Shown here: positions 50,948-61,838 of the stretch, piece by piece
How the letters are laid out: the number at the start of each line of letters is the position of its first letter
Position numbering within the stretch: the first letter of the stretch is position 1
From: Straminergon stramineum
Taxonomy: Eukaryota > Streptophyta > Bryopsida > Hypnales > Calliergonaceae
DNA: 64,000 bases
NCBI GenBank assembly: GCA_963920665.1
Contig: OY987270.1
Coordinates: 18,564,019 to 18,628,018, forward strand
Reading direction: 5' to 3'
Translations under genes and position numbers: made by a program
Notes under the pieces: model-generated
What the model was told of the DNA's origin: nothing
Databases searched by the model: none
What the model saw: only the letters and a program-made list of their open reading frames with translations

Positions 50948-52714
50948 ATTGTATGAATTCCCATATATGAATGAAGAGGGATATAGCAACTCTCCTTGGG
51001 ATTGGGGAGAAGAAGCTTGTTTGGTATACAATGTTATGTTTAACCAATTGGTTATCATCTTCATCTTAAGTTTAGATTCATTTTTTCTTAACTAAGAACA
51101 TAAAAATGAGATACACATGGTTCACTAAAAAAATTCTTTATAGAAATCATACTCATTACATAAATGGTTAAAATAGTATGAAATTTAAGCAAAGTAGAGA
51201 TAAGCATTGTGGAATAATTAATGCACTTCTTGCTTGACTTCAAATTAAGGTTTATGGATAGTGTGAAACTTTAAAGGTTATCTCTTGAAAGCTTAAAAAA
51301 ACATTGAAAAATGAGGATTTCAAGCTTTAAAGACTTTCAATTCAAAGTGCCTCTAAAATCACAATTTTCATTCTTTTAAAAAAGTCAAAATGAAAGAAAG
51401 AAATAATTTGTAGAAGTTACATTTTTTTAGTAGAACTTAACAAAATTGAATATTAAGAAATATAAGAAAATTTAGTGTTTGAATTTGAAAATGCTTTCCC
51501 ATAACAATTTTACCAAGGGTGTTTTTTCCCTTCTAAGATTCCTAGATTAATATCTCATTCCTTGGATACCTATAAGTCTTATTTGGTTAAAATCTTCAAT
51601 GATACTAGCCCAATTTTCTTAGAGTAGGAAAAATGAAGGGCTTGAATCCTACCCCTTGACTATCCCCTAAAAAGATGTAAACACATCTCGTTTTTGCAAT
51701 TAACAACCCCCCCTTCCTGTGGAAAAAAGCATAGCTGTTGATCTAGATTTAAGAAAAATGTATCCCCTTCCAATGTTGTTGATCTAAAATATGATATTGA
51801 ATATGATACAATATGGATATGTAGAATATAGAATACAAATACATATGGATGTACAAAATATGGTGGCAATATCCCATATTGATTGCTACCACACGAGCTT
51901 TCCAAAAATATGAATAGGGGAGGTACAAATAGTATTTTACAATAACGATCTGCCAATTCAATCATTAATTGGTAGAACACGTTTTTGTTACTATCTCCTC
52001 AAAAGAAGCAATGATTGTCTTCCACAATGACTCTCTACAATGATTTGTACATTTAATATATATAAATAGAAAATCAAGGAGGCTTCTTGTAGTCAACAAA
52101 GTTATGGCCAACTTGCAATGTACAATGAGGTGACATAAAGATACAACATGCCTATTTGTGCCATTCAAATTTTTTGCATAATACAGAATATAATTGACAT
52201 TTTTTGCCTTGCATAATTATTCAATTCTTATGCAATTCCAATCAAACATACCAAATTTCAATTTTGAAAAAGAAAAACTCCTATTTGGGTGAATTTTGGC
52301 ATTTAATATTATTGGTTGTACATGATGATTCATTGAAAAACATTAGTGAAGAATTTTTTTAATTGAATTGCAAAGATATGTAGAAAACATCCATACACAC
52401 ATCTTTCCTTTTAACTAGATTTTGGCAAAGTAATTGTACCATTACATTCAAATTTACAAAATTTGTAATAGTATAAGGGGAAAATAGCAAAATGTAGTTA
52501 AAAATATAGAGATATGTATTTAACAAATTTTAGGCATTGTCACCCCAACATTGAAATCGCTATAGAAAAAATTCAAAAAATTTCTTGGAGATGCTTGTTG
52601 AAGGAAAGATGTGTGTATGAATGTTTCCTACATACTATATCTCTACAATCAAATTCTAAAAATTCATCTCCAATTGTTTTCAATAAATCATCGTGTAAAA
52701 CCATGAAGATTGAT
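50948..52714. other. AT-rich interval, no gene seen
   Basis: Only short, biased open frames; the two overlapping frames at 51660-51980 on the minus strand are Phe/Tyr/Ile-rich and unsupported. Confidence 0.5.
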
Positions 52715-52944
52715 TTAACCCTTAAAGGACAAACTAGTGACCATGGAAATCATGGATTTTGGAACTGTGTGACATCATCTAGTTTAAAAAAATAAAAAAT
52801 ACACATTGGAGGTCAAAGTACTATTGAAGATCTTCCCTTTCTACACAAAATTTGAAGGATGAATAGTTGCAATTCTATCCTAAATAGAGAGATTCCTTCT
52901 CATCCATTGGCCACAAAATGGCCGTATCGACATTTATGGGTTAA
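52715..52944. mobile_element. Short TTAA MITE, same family as 43028-43259
   Basis: TTAA at 52715-52718 (then CCCTTAAAGGACAAA) and at 52941-52944 (preceded by cgacatttatggg). It aligns over its full 230 bp with the intron-2 copy, including gaatagttgcanttctntcct and ccntatcgacntttaNgggttaa-type blocks. Confidence 0.86.
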
Positions 52945-53382
52945 AATAAAATTTTCGTTTTTTGAAAGCAAAATTTGGTATACTTGGTTGAGATTGTGTC
53001 AAAATTTAATGATTATGATGCATGCTAAAAATGTTAATTGTATTCCATATTATGCAAAAAATTTTGAATGCTACAAATCCCAATCATGTGCTTTATATCT
53101 TTTTGTCCCCCTCCATACATCAAAGGCTATGTCTCTAAATGCAACGTAAATGAAGGACATTTGATTTTAGCACATAGTATGTTTTATAAGAAAAAAAATA
53201 ACTCCAATCCAACATGATAGCAACATGTGCCACACTTGGTAGTACCTCCAATCCAAAGTAGACTCTCCTCTATGTCTTAATCCAACATGCCTCTATCAAC
53301 TACCTTCAACCCCGAGATGCCCAAATTCCACAAAGATACATAAAACCACCCTATCAGCCTCAATATTAATACACTCTAATTA
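52945..53382. other. Interval without a gene
   Basis: AT-rich DNA; the 96-codon open frame 52859-53149 begins inside the MITE and has no domain. Confidence 0.5.
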
Positions 53383-53454
53383 ATCCCTCCACTTTTTTTT
53401 TTTTTTGAAACAAATGAAACGAATTCCATTGCAGAGGGAGGATCCCTCCACTTT
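53383..53454 (-). mobile_element. Tiny retro-insertion with 13-bp target duplication
   Basis: The 13-mer atccctccacttt occurs perfectly at 53383-53395 and 53442-53454. Between the copies lie a poly-T tract and about 35 bp of unique sequence. Read on the minus strand this is a short 3' fragment ending in poly-A, as left by a 5'-truncated LINE or a SINE copied by target-primed reverse transcription. Confidence 0.72.
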
Positions 53455-53559
53455 GACAGCTTGGAGTCCAAAGAAAATGACCGACATAATTTGAATGTGT
53501 CAGAGTGAGCATTAGTCAATGGCAGTGTGACAAGGATCGATCATGAGACGTACAAAATC

Positions 53560-53751
53560 TACACTGAATAGGGGTATTAAGGGGACCAAAAAATTAAAGG
53601 GACTGATTGTAGAAATCTGTAGATGTTTGAAGCATGATGTACATCCCTCAGACACTTCAATAACTACTGATGTACAATAAAGGTAGATATTTTTTTAGTG
53701 TGGAATGTCAATTAATTAGTATGGGTCCCCTTAATACCCTTATTCAGTGTA
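53560..53751. mobile_element. Mariner/Stowaway-like MITE (188 bp plus TA)
   Basis: Inverted termini of about 28 bp: CACTGAATAGGGGTATTAAG... on the left and ...CTTAATACCCTTATTCAGTG on the right, with one mismatch, each flanked by TA (53560-53561 and 53750-53751). Non-coding interior. Confidence 0.82.
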
Positions 53752-54425
53752 GAAAGATCTAAGAAAACTTTTAATGCCAATACAAATGATTCTTACAATT
53801 CGACTTGCCTGAAGCCGCAAGAAAATGACATTCACAAAGTTTGAATGTGTGACAAGTGTGCTACAGTGCAAGACATTCCACGAGGTAGTTTTCAGAGGTC
53901 AAATTAAAGAGGTCTGAGTTTAACAAAAGCTTCACTTACAGAGTACTTACTAAGCTATCAACGCAAAAATAAGCTCCACGCAATTTCAGCCTGGACAGCA
54001 CCTTACTCCAGATCCAGTGAAGTATTTCCTCTGAAAAACCAACACAAGGGTCAATCAGAAACTTACGGACTTCATATCTCAGTACCTACAGTAGCTGCAT
54101 TTGTCACATAATTCAAAGCCGCGTCAGTGGTAAGAGCATACATATGTTTTTCACCTCAAATCGAGGATCTAGATTCCAGCATATAATATGTTACTTGAAA
54201 GTAAACCTGACTGAAGATACTGTCTGGATCCCTCATCCGGGCAGTGATTTATGTTTGCTGGAAGATACAGCTGGAATGGCAATAATAATAACAATAGGCG
54301 TAGTCCCCACGCCATCCATATAAAATTGAATCTATATAAAATAGTCCTTCCCATAGTACTGTACAGTAGTACAGACGTACAGACTTCAAATATGGCATGT
54401 TTTTCAATACTACGCCCAAACTTCT
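53752..54425. other. Interval without a gene; possible tRNA-like sequence
   Basis: No coding sequence. At 54117-54180 a stretch resembles an RNA polymerase III promoter: an A-box-like gtcagtggtaagagca and a B-box-like ggatctagattcc (54165-54177) about 40 bp apart. It could be the head of a tRNA-derived SINE or a decayed tRNA; no clover-leaf could be completed. Confidence 0.35.
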
Positions 54426-55002
54426 TTAACCCCTAAACGTCCACATTCATCTCCAGAATTGACAATTTAAGAAAAATCATTATAAAGTGACATTTGGAAG
54501 CATATTTTGGAATTGATATACGAATGAAAGTTGTAGATTATGATTTTTCGATTCCATCTGTGTGGTTAGATTCACCAATTTTATCACCACTATTTTTTTA
54601 TAAATTTTGAAAGAGAAATTTCAAAATTCTTTCAAAATTTGATTACAAGCAAAATATTATCATTTTTTGAGTAAAATTTGTTGGAATGGATTTGAAATGA
54701 GGTTCTCTTCACACGGTGATTTTTTGAAATTTTTATGTTCTTCCTATCTATGACCTCATTTTGGCTAATCCAATTTAGAACTAAAGTCAATGCAGTTTGA
54801 CCACTTGACATACTTGCACATTTGTAATTATAGAAAAATATGAACTCTAGAAACACCAAATCCAACCCTTAGATAGGACAAGAACTTGATAATGTATCTT
54901 CACAAATTAAAATAACTTTCATCCAAGTAGTTAGGAGGATGAAACTGATGTTTCAAACTGTCCATCGTCCAGAAAATGGACGTCGGCGCGTTTAGGGATT
55001 AA
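54426..55002. mobile_element. TTAA element (577 bp)
   Basis: TTAA at 54426-54429 (then CCCCTAAACGTCC) and at 54999-55002 (preceded, reversed, by TCCCTAAACGCGCC). Non-coding; interior not obviously related to copies A-D, so it is a third size class with the same termini. Confidence 0.8.
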
Positions 55003-55866
55003 CATCACATCCTTTTTCATGGGCCATATTCATCACAAACCAAATCGACTTTATATTTTACTTTGGACCCTTACACATAAGGTCGCTTTTACATGCAGCA
55101 TCTATGCCGTGACATTTGGAGCTCCTCTTTGCACAGTATGCAGACAAGACAGTCACGTCCATATATGCGATTGACCAATCACTCCCTGGTGTCCAAAAAA
55201 ATTGACTATGACGTAGTTAAATCATTCACAAGGGTTCTACAGAAAATGATAGTGGCACGTTTGCGGAAAATTCCAAAGAAGGTTATGAAAAACTAAAGAG
55301 GTCTGAGTGTATTTACTGAAAATCAATATGAAAAATGTAAAAGTTACATAAAATTGCAAAGACACCAACAGTAATTCCACATCACTACTGTACTGTGGCG
55401 TCAAGAATCGATATTTGCGTGAAATTCTAGTTTTGACACAAGTTTTTTCTGAAGGCCAAGCCGGGGTCGGAGCTTTCACATTCCAAGACATTCAACGCTC
55501 AAGTTGCACAAGAAGAAAGTGAGAAGGGGAGCTGACAGGTTGGTTTAGGTTTTCAGATAAGGGCTGTTACGGAATGAAAAACCAAGGTTGAAGGCTTTTA
55601 ACATCAGCAGAAGGCTCAATTGCAAGAAGCACTGGGAAAGGGGAAGAGAAGGAAGTGGAGAGAGACTCACAAAAAACAATGGCAAATCCGAAGACCCCAA
55701 ATCTTGCCACCTTCATTGCTTTACGTGATATCTCCTCCCCAGGGTTTGCGCCCTCCTCAAAACCAGACAAACTCCTAAAACCCCAGCTTCACGGAAACCA
55801 AGCAAGCACATAGAATCAACGGATCAATATACAAACCAGTAGCTGAAACTCCATCATCCCCAAACC
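55003..55866. other. Downstream flank of the guanine deaminase gene
   Basis: Probably holds the 3' UTR of the minus-strand gene. A 67-codon minus-strand frame (55770-55567; MSGFEEGANPGEEISRKAMK, then a hydrophobic FGVFGFAIVFC stretch) is coding-like but has no relative I recognise, and no splice link to a neighbour was found. Confidence 0.35.
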
Positions 55867-57189
55867 CTAATCCGCGCTATGGCGCTCATGAACCATCCTT
55901 CCTTGCACATATGTCGCTTTCACCGCGCGATCATCCCCGAGCGTCATCAACACAAACAGCTCCTCCTCCACCGCATCCCCAATCGTCTCCATGCGATGCG
56001 CCATGGCCGCGGTTGCTTTCGAATCCAGCACCACGAAATCCGCGAAGCAACCAACTTCCAGCCCTCCAATCTCCCCACTCATGCTCACTGCCTCAGCGTT
56101 TCCGCGCGTCATCATGTAAAACGCCGTGATTGCAGGAAAATTCTGCTCCTTGAGCTGCAACACCTTGTACGCTTCCCCGGCCGTTTGCAGCATGGAGTAG
56201 CTCGTCCCTCCCCCGACGTCCGTCGCAAGGCCAACTTTCACTTTGGCGTTCTTCGTGTTCGCGAGGTTGAAGAGACCACTTCCGATGAAGAGATTCGAAG
56301 TTGGACAGAAGACAGCAACGGATCCCGTGTCTGCTAATCGCTGAAGCTCGTCTTCCGATAAGTGGATGCAATGTCCGAAGAGCGACTTTGGGGTGAGCAA
56401 CCCCGCTTGCTCATACACATCCGTGTAGTTCTTCGCGTCTGGAAAGAGCTGAAGAACAGATTCAATCTCATTGAGATTCTCGCTCAAGTGCGTTTGCATG
56501 TACACATCGGGAAACTCTTTAAGCAGACGCCCCGCGGCCTCCAATTGCGGTGGAGTGGACGTGATGGCGAACCGCGGCGTGACGGCGTAGCGTTGGCGCC
56601 CTTTGTTGTGCCATCGCGTGATGAGCGCCTTGCTGTCTTCGTAGGAGCTTTCTACGGTGTCTGTGAGCCCGGCTGGCGCATTGCGATCCATCATCACCTT
56701 CCCTGCGATCATGCAAGTACCGCGTTTCTCCGATTCCGTGAAGAAAGCCTCCACGGACTGCGGGTGCACGGACGCATAGGCGACCGCCGTCGTGGTGCCG
56801 TTCCGAAGAAGCTCATCGAGGAAGAACGTCGCCTTGGACTGGCAGTGGGCGGGGTCGTGGTACTTCTGCTCCTCTACGAACGTGTAGCGGGTGAGCCAGT
56901 CGAGGAGCTGCGTGCCATAGGAGGCGATCACTTGCGTCTGAGGGAAGTGGATGTGCGTGTCGATGAAGCCGGGGAGGATGAGGTCCGTGGGGTAATGCGT
57001 GATGGGGGTTTGGGAGGGTAATGTGTGCTGAAGCGACGAGGATGGGCCGATTGCAACAACCTTGCCGTCTGTGATTACGAGCATGCCGTCGCGGAGGTAC
57101 AGGTAGCTGCCAGTGTCGCCGGCGCCCGTCGGGGCGCGCAGGAATGATAGCAACCTGCCACGGATTGCGACTGTCTGCGAGTCTGCCAT
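55867..57189 (-). CDS. guaD: Guanine deaminase, amidohydrolase type (440 aa)
   Basis: Converts guanine to xanthine and ammonia (EC 3.5.4.3), feeding purine breakdown. The single uninterrupted frame has the full metal-dependent amidohydrolase layout. There is an N-terminal beta-sandwich strand, then GFIDTHIHFPQ (H79, H81) and the guanine-deaminase signature YGTQLLDWLTRYTFVEEQKY at 91-110. RNGTTTAVAY at 129-138 and TPRFAITS around R206 follow. The remaining metal and catalytic residues are QTHLSEN (H234, E237), GHCIH (H273) and ATDVGGGTS (D324). Length equals bacterial GuaD (about 440). An in-frame TAG 18 nt upstream fixes the start. No targeting peptide is visible, so it is probably cytosolic. 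It is intronless and GC-rich against AT-rich surroundings. Characterised flowering-plant guanosine deaminase (GSDA) is an unrelated cytidine-deaminase-fold enzyme, so this gene type is notable. Confidence 0.93.
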   Translation of the reverse strand: MADSQTVAIRGRLLSFLRAPTGAGDTGSYLYLRDGMLVITDGKVVAIGPSSSLQHTLPSQTPITHYPTDLILPGFIDTHIHFPQTQVIASYGTQLLDWLTRYTFVEEQKYHDPAHCQSKATFFLDELLRNGTTTAVAYASVHPQSVEAFFTESEKRGTCMIAGKVMMDRNAPAGLTDTVESSYEDSKALITRWHNKGRQRYAVTPRFAITSTPPQLEAAGRLLKEFPDVYMQTHLSENLNEIESVLQLFPDAKNYTDVYEQAGLLTPKSLFGHCIHLSEDELQRLADTGSVAVFCPTSNLFIGSGLFNLANTKNAKVKVGLATDVGGGTSYSMLQTAGEAYKVLQLKEQNFPAITAFYMMTRGNAEAVSMSGEIGGLEVGCFADFVVLDSKATAAMAHRMETIGDAVEEELFVLMTLGDDRAVKATYVQGRMVHERHSAD

Positions 57190-57209
57190 AGCCAGAGTCC
57201 TCTGCTACG

Positions 57210-57545
57210 GAAGCCGAATTAAAGGATATCAGACGATGGTATCACCTCACTTTGTCAAATTTGCACAACGCGGAATCAAATTCTGCGAACACTTCAACTT
57301 TCAGTTTCCTTAGAGAAAGAATTACTGGCAGAGGCCAAATCTCATTGCACACAAATTAAAAACACCAGCCCTTCCTCCCAGTTACGGAACCCGAAAAAAA
57401 AGATATCAGAGGACGGAATTACCTCAACATAATAGATTTGCACAACGCGAAATCAAATTCTGCGATCACTTCGAACTCTTCAAGCTAACATTCGATTTCC
57501 TTCGAGAGAAAGAAATACTGCCAGAGGCCGAATCTCGTTGCAAAC
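57210..57545. repeat. Tandem duplication upstream of guaD (177-bp spacing)
   Basis: Two diverged copies, about 57215-57360 and about 57395-57545, share agatatcagacgatgg/agatatcagaggacgg, ttgcacaacgcggaatcaaa/ttgcacaacgcgaaatcaaa, caaattctgcga, tttcctt.gaga and ctggcagaggccaaatct-type blocks. The cacaacgcg word starts at 57264 and 57441. It lies in the likely promoter or 5' UTR of guaD. Confidence 0.82.
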
Positions 57546-59602
57546 ACATCCCAGACACGAGCTCTTCACGGCGGCCACCACCACCTCGCTTTCTTCCCCG
57601 GCATCCCGGGGAAAGCCCGAGCTCACGTGCGACGCGGCGGTACAATTTGATTCCGGCATCATTGCACGGCACGCAAGTTGCAGCTTGGGATGCAGGAGCT
57701 TCATGCTTCGCCATAGCTGCACATTTCCACTCGAAACCGATGTTAGTTCGCACATCGCCAATCATCTCTCCAGTGCGAAAACAATACTCCAAGATGAGAA
57801 CCTGCTACTGCGAATAAGGAGTATACATAGGAGTATACGTGTTGACGGGTATCGTGATCGGGTATCATATGGAAGTCGGAAGCGGTAACAGATAGGGTAT
57901 GGGAGAGGGTATACATGAGTTCCCGAATGGAGGGTATCAGCTTGGCGCTTACGTCTGTTCCCGCCCGAGAACGGCCGCCGGGTACGAGACTACGAGTGTC
58001 TGTAGAATGGAGATAGGTTATCAATACTGGTAACATGTCGGTGGGTAACATGACGGTTATCAACCATCAGCATTGGTGGCGGTGAAAAATTGGGAATTGT
58101 AGGGTATGACTCCTTGCCGAATGGCCCAACATCAGCTCTATAGAGTTATCGACACCTAAAACAGACATTTTTTTTCGTTTGTACGAATATATTAAAGTTG
58201 AGGTCATAGGGATGCCTACTATTGACACAAAAATATCTTTAATTAAACATCCTTAATTTCTAAGAAGTCCCAAAATCCCCTTGGGATTTGGATAGGCTTA
58301 TATGATCCTAATTTTTGACTTGATTTTTTAAAATTCATTTTTGAAGATAGGAAATTACATTAGCTTTCCAAAAAAATAATTTTTGTTTCAATCTTATCGT
58401 TGGCTATGTTGCATTGGTCCAAATTTGGAGGGACAATGGCATAGGGGCCAATTTTTGACGGGTTGAGCAAATTATCGCTCAAAACAAAAACATTGGGGGT
58501 CCCCTTTTGCTCCCTCCAAATCTAGATATTGTCCCAACATAGATCATTGCTTGACAATCCATGCAGTACACTATAGAAAGGAATGATCCAACCTTTTAGG
58601 CATTGTAAATGTAATTGAAGTTACAATAGAAGGTATCCTAGTTTACAAAAGGTAGGCCCCTAAGGGAATTCTACAAAGTTATGGCTAGGCTCAACTTCAA
58701 AATTTTCACCTTAGATAAAACATTGAAATTTATCATACATCATCAATAATCAAAGATTCTAGAATTTGAATTTCATAATTTGAATTTGAGAGTCCAAACA
58801 AGGGCGTGACTAACAAAATTACCTGCCACAAATTCGAATGCCTAGGTTTTACATTTATCCGGCAAGGTGAAAATCTTGCAGTCAAACCTCCGAGAAGCTT
58901 CTCCCTCAAGACGGGTAGCAGCGGTATGTCGCTGTCTGTAATCCTGCGGGTATGTGTGGAGAGGGGCAGACGGGTATTATAATTGTCTGTAGAAGATATC
59001 CGGGTATCAATGAAAGTGTGCAGACATATGACTGTGGGGTCCTTGGAAGCTGCAGAAGAAAAGTCCGAGGACGGTAGCTGGCGGGTCAACTGGAACAGAC
59101 CGCATCGCAGAAGCGCCCAGAAGGGGGCACAGAAGCTTTGCCTTGCTACCCAAGCATTGGCCCTCGGGCAGGAGGGTCTCTGCCCGAGAAACAAAAAAAA
59201 CTCGTCTCGCACCTCTCCTTCAAGGTCGGCTCAAACCCAAACTGGGTGGGCTCTTTTTTTTCCTGTCCTTGAGGTTGTGAGAGTGCTTCTGCGCTTCGGT
59301 GCTGTTCGTGGTGCCCCCATGAGAGTCATCACTTCCTTTGAGTTGCCTCCAGTCCCATCCCCCCTTCCCAATTTCTAGTCCAATTCTTTTTTTTCTGCGC
59401 TTCTTTTGGTTGTTGCTGTGTTTGTATCGACATTGCGTTGCAAGGGTTTTTGTCGAGTTTGTAAGTTGTTTCTTTGGGGTTTTGGTAGTGGCGAAACCCC
59501 AGGATTAGTGGCCATTTGCAAATTTGAGAGACGAGAAAATTTGAAAAAGATTTGAAGTGTTTGTGTGAGTGAGTGAGTGAGAGAGCGAGGAGATTAGTAG
59601 CT
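57546..59602. promoter_or_regulatory. Divergent intergenic region between guaD and the NAC gene
   Basis: Two GC-richer blocks (57546-58080 and 58850-59602) flank an AT-rich core. The overlapping open frames at both ends conflict with each other and show no domains, so I read the blocks as promoters and leaders. A gggtatc/cgggtat word is repeated at about 57845, 57858, 57893, 57908, 57937, 58947, 58970 and 58999. The NAC leader carries TC-rich stretches and a gagtgagtga run just before the ATG. Confidence 0.45.
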
Positions 59603-61838
59603 ATGGCGCAGCGACTGCCGCCCGGTTTTCGCTTCCACCCGACTGATGAGGAGCTTGTTGCGTATTACTTGAAGAAGAAGATCAATAGAAGTCAAATTGA
59701 GATGAACCCAATTACAGTGGTGGATCTCTACAAGGTGGAGCCCTGGGACTTACCAAGCCTGTCATCGCTTGGGAGTAACGACCAGGAGTGGTACTTCTAT
59801 AGTGCGCGGGACCGGAAGTACCCGAATGGCTCCCGCACGAACCGTGCTACGGAAATTGGCTACTGGAAGTCGACGGGCAAGGACCGCACGGTGCGATGCA
59901 CGAGGTCGACGGGCATGAAGAAGACGCTCGTCTACTACATGGGGCGAGCTCCCCGAGGAGAGCGAACGGACTGGGTGATGCACGAGTATCGTATGGAGGA
60001 TAAAGTGTATGAGAATTTGACAGGGCGGCAGGAGCCGTATGTTCTTGCGCGCGTTTTCAAGAAGAGCGGTGCAGGGCCGAAGAATGGGGAACAGTACGGT
60101 GCTCCGTTTGAGGAGCCGTCCAGTCCTCTTGCCGAAGAGGAAGAGGCTCCGGTTAATGTAGTAGCAGAAGTGAAGGTGGAGCCAGAGACTGAAGTAGTGA
60201 CAGAAGATGTTGGAAACGATGCGTCGTTTTTCTTCCCTGAGGCCGCCATGGAAGCGTTTATGGCAGGAGAAACGACCGTAGACGAACCTTGGGCGGATTT
60301 CCCTGAAGTTCCTGAAGATTTCAGACCGGGCAACAATAACGCGATCTCGTTTCAGGAGGTTTTGGATGCGGTGCAAACTCAGCCTCAGGAGGAGTCATGG
60401 AAGGAAACTGTCATTGACAATGATCTTATGTTCGGTGAAGATTTTCTGAACGGCGATGAAGGCCTGGCCAGCGATGTGCTTCCTTTCAATGGCGATTCGC
60501 TTGATTTCGGGATGCCTGTAGGGACCGATGACTACCTGGAAATCAATGATCTGACGTCGCAGCTTGGAGATCAGGATGGATACATGCCCGTTGGCTCGGA
60601 GATTCACTTGCGGCCTCCGCGAAGCTTAAATGCCATGCCGATGCAGTTCGATTCCCAGGGTGACACGGCTCGGCGCATGCTTTTGATGCGCCCCAACAAC
60701 CAAGCTTTCAACCAGGCGGACAGTTTCATTCCGAGGATGCTTCACAGCAGTGCTTCCTCCCGGGATTTGTCACAGTTTGCTGATCTTGCATCATCGAGCC
60801 TGGAGATTCAAAGACCTTCCGAAGGCTGGTCCATTGATGGAGAGCTTTTAGACGATTCTTCGACACGGTTGAGACGTGAAGGTATTGAGAGATTCTGAGT
60901 CATTTTAGACTTTGCCTTTTGAAAATTTTGGGCTGTACGAGCTTCGGCAGACCCCTTTTGTGTACATGAAACTAACTACAGGATAGTTACGAATCGAACT
61001 AACTTCAGGATAGTTACGAATCGAACTAACTTCAGGATAGTTACAGAGATGGAGGCCTGGTAGAGTCGAGGACCGAGGAGAAGTGGTAGTAGGATCATGT
61101 GAATATCAGGTCGGAATGAAGGTAAGGCGAGTGATGGAGTTTTGGTATAATGCGGCCGTATGTGAAGAAGACCTTCGTTGCAGCTGTTTTTGATGGGAAT
61201 TGTCCCTGTGTGCAGATTTCTTCTCGAATTATGAAGGTATGCTGCCTTCCACATCAAGCAGAGAAGATCCACATCGTGCTGTGGATGGAAGTTTGCCATC
61301 AGAATTGAATGTGTCAACTCCTGCTGCAGAGTTGGATTTCCCCGCTTCGTATTACTGGCAGATGCCTGACTTTGTGCCTCCAGCTCCTCCTGACAGTAAA
61401 CTAAAACAACCGTCCTCTGGGAAATTGTCGGCAGCACTGGACAAGCTGCTGCCGATTCTCCCTGCTTCTGCTGCTGAAATGCCTAGCTTCAGCAGGACTT
61501 TTGTAAAAGCTTCTGACACACATGTGACTACGTTTACCATCACCTGTTCAAGCTCTGAAAATGGTGCCAAGACTGTGCAGGCCGCTGTGGTGAATTACGG
61601 TGGCGGGAAGTTGCAGCAGGAGGTCATGTCATGGAAGCCTTGCACCGCCGAAAACTGCAAGCAAGAGTGCTGTTTGCGGAGACCGCAACAGCAGCAGCTC
61701 CAACGCAAGGTGGCTAAAGGCTCCTGGAGTGGCTTTGGGTTTGTATTCTTGTTGGGAGTCGTCTCTGCTCTCATTTGGTTCTTATTGTTGCGAGGCACAT
61801 GGCGGATTGCGCAGACCGTGATCAATGTGGTTTTGTAA
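59603..61838 (+). CDS. Membrane-tethered NAC transcription factor (633 aa)
   Basis: Exons 59603-60881 and 61216-61838 join in phase 1 (donor GAAG|GTATTG, acceptor TGTGCAG). I chose the ATG at 59603 ([20 protein letters not shown]) because upstream in-frame codons lack an ATG. The NAC domain spans residues 5-155 with subdomains [57 protein letters not shown], then [17 protein letters not shown] and [11 protein letters not shown]. Residues 160-595 are acidic and low-complexity, as expected for an activation region. A hydrophobic segment at 599-618 ([20 protein letters not shown]) near the C-terminus marks it as an NTL-type factor, held in a membrane and released by proteolysis under stress (family knowledge). 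The NAC domain has no intron here, whereas flowering-plant NAC genes usually have one or two. Confidence 0.93.
60968..61046 (+). repeat. 27-bp tandem repeat in the NAC intron
   Basis: The unit ggatagttacgaatcgaact plus aacttca starts at 60981, 61008 and 61035 (last unit partial), with a related partial unit before it. It lies wholly inside the 334-bp intron. Confidence 0.9.

Noticed and set aside
56362..57021. 219-codon plus-strand frame opposite guaD
   Set aside because: Antisense shadow of a clear, conserved enzyme gene with GC-rich codons.
58733..59378. Overlapping 130-160-codon frames on both strands before the NAC gene
   Set aside because: They conflict with each other, lack domains and lie in the likely promoter and leader.
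59762..60376. 204-codon minus-strand frame opposite the NAC domain
   Set aside because: Shadow of the NAC coding frame; no independent domain.
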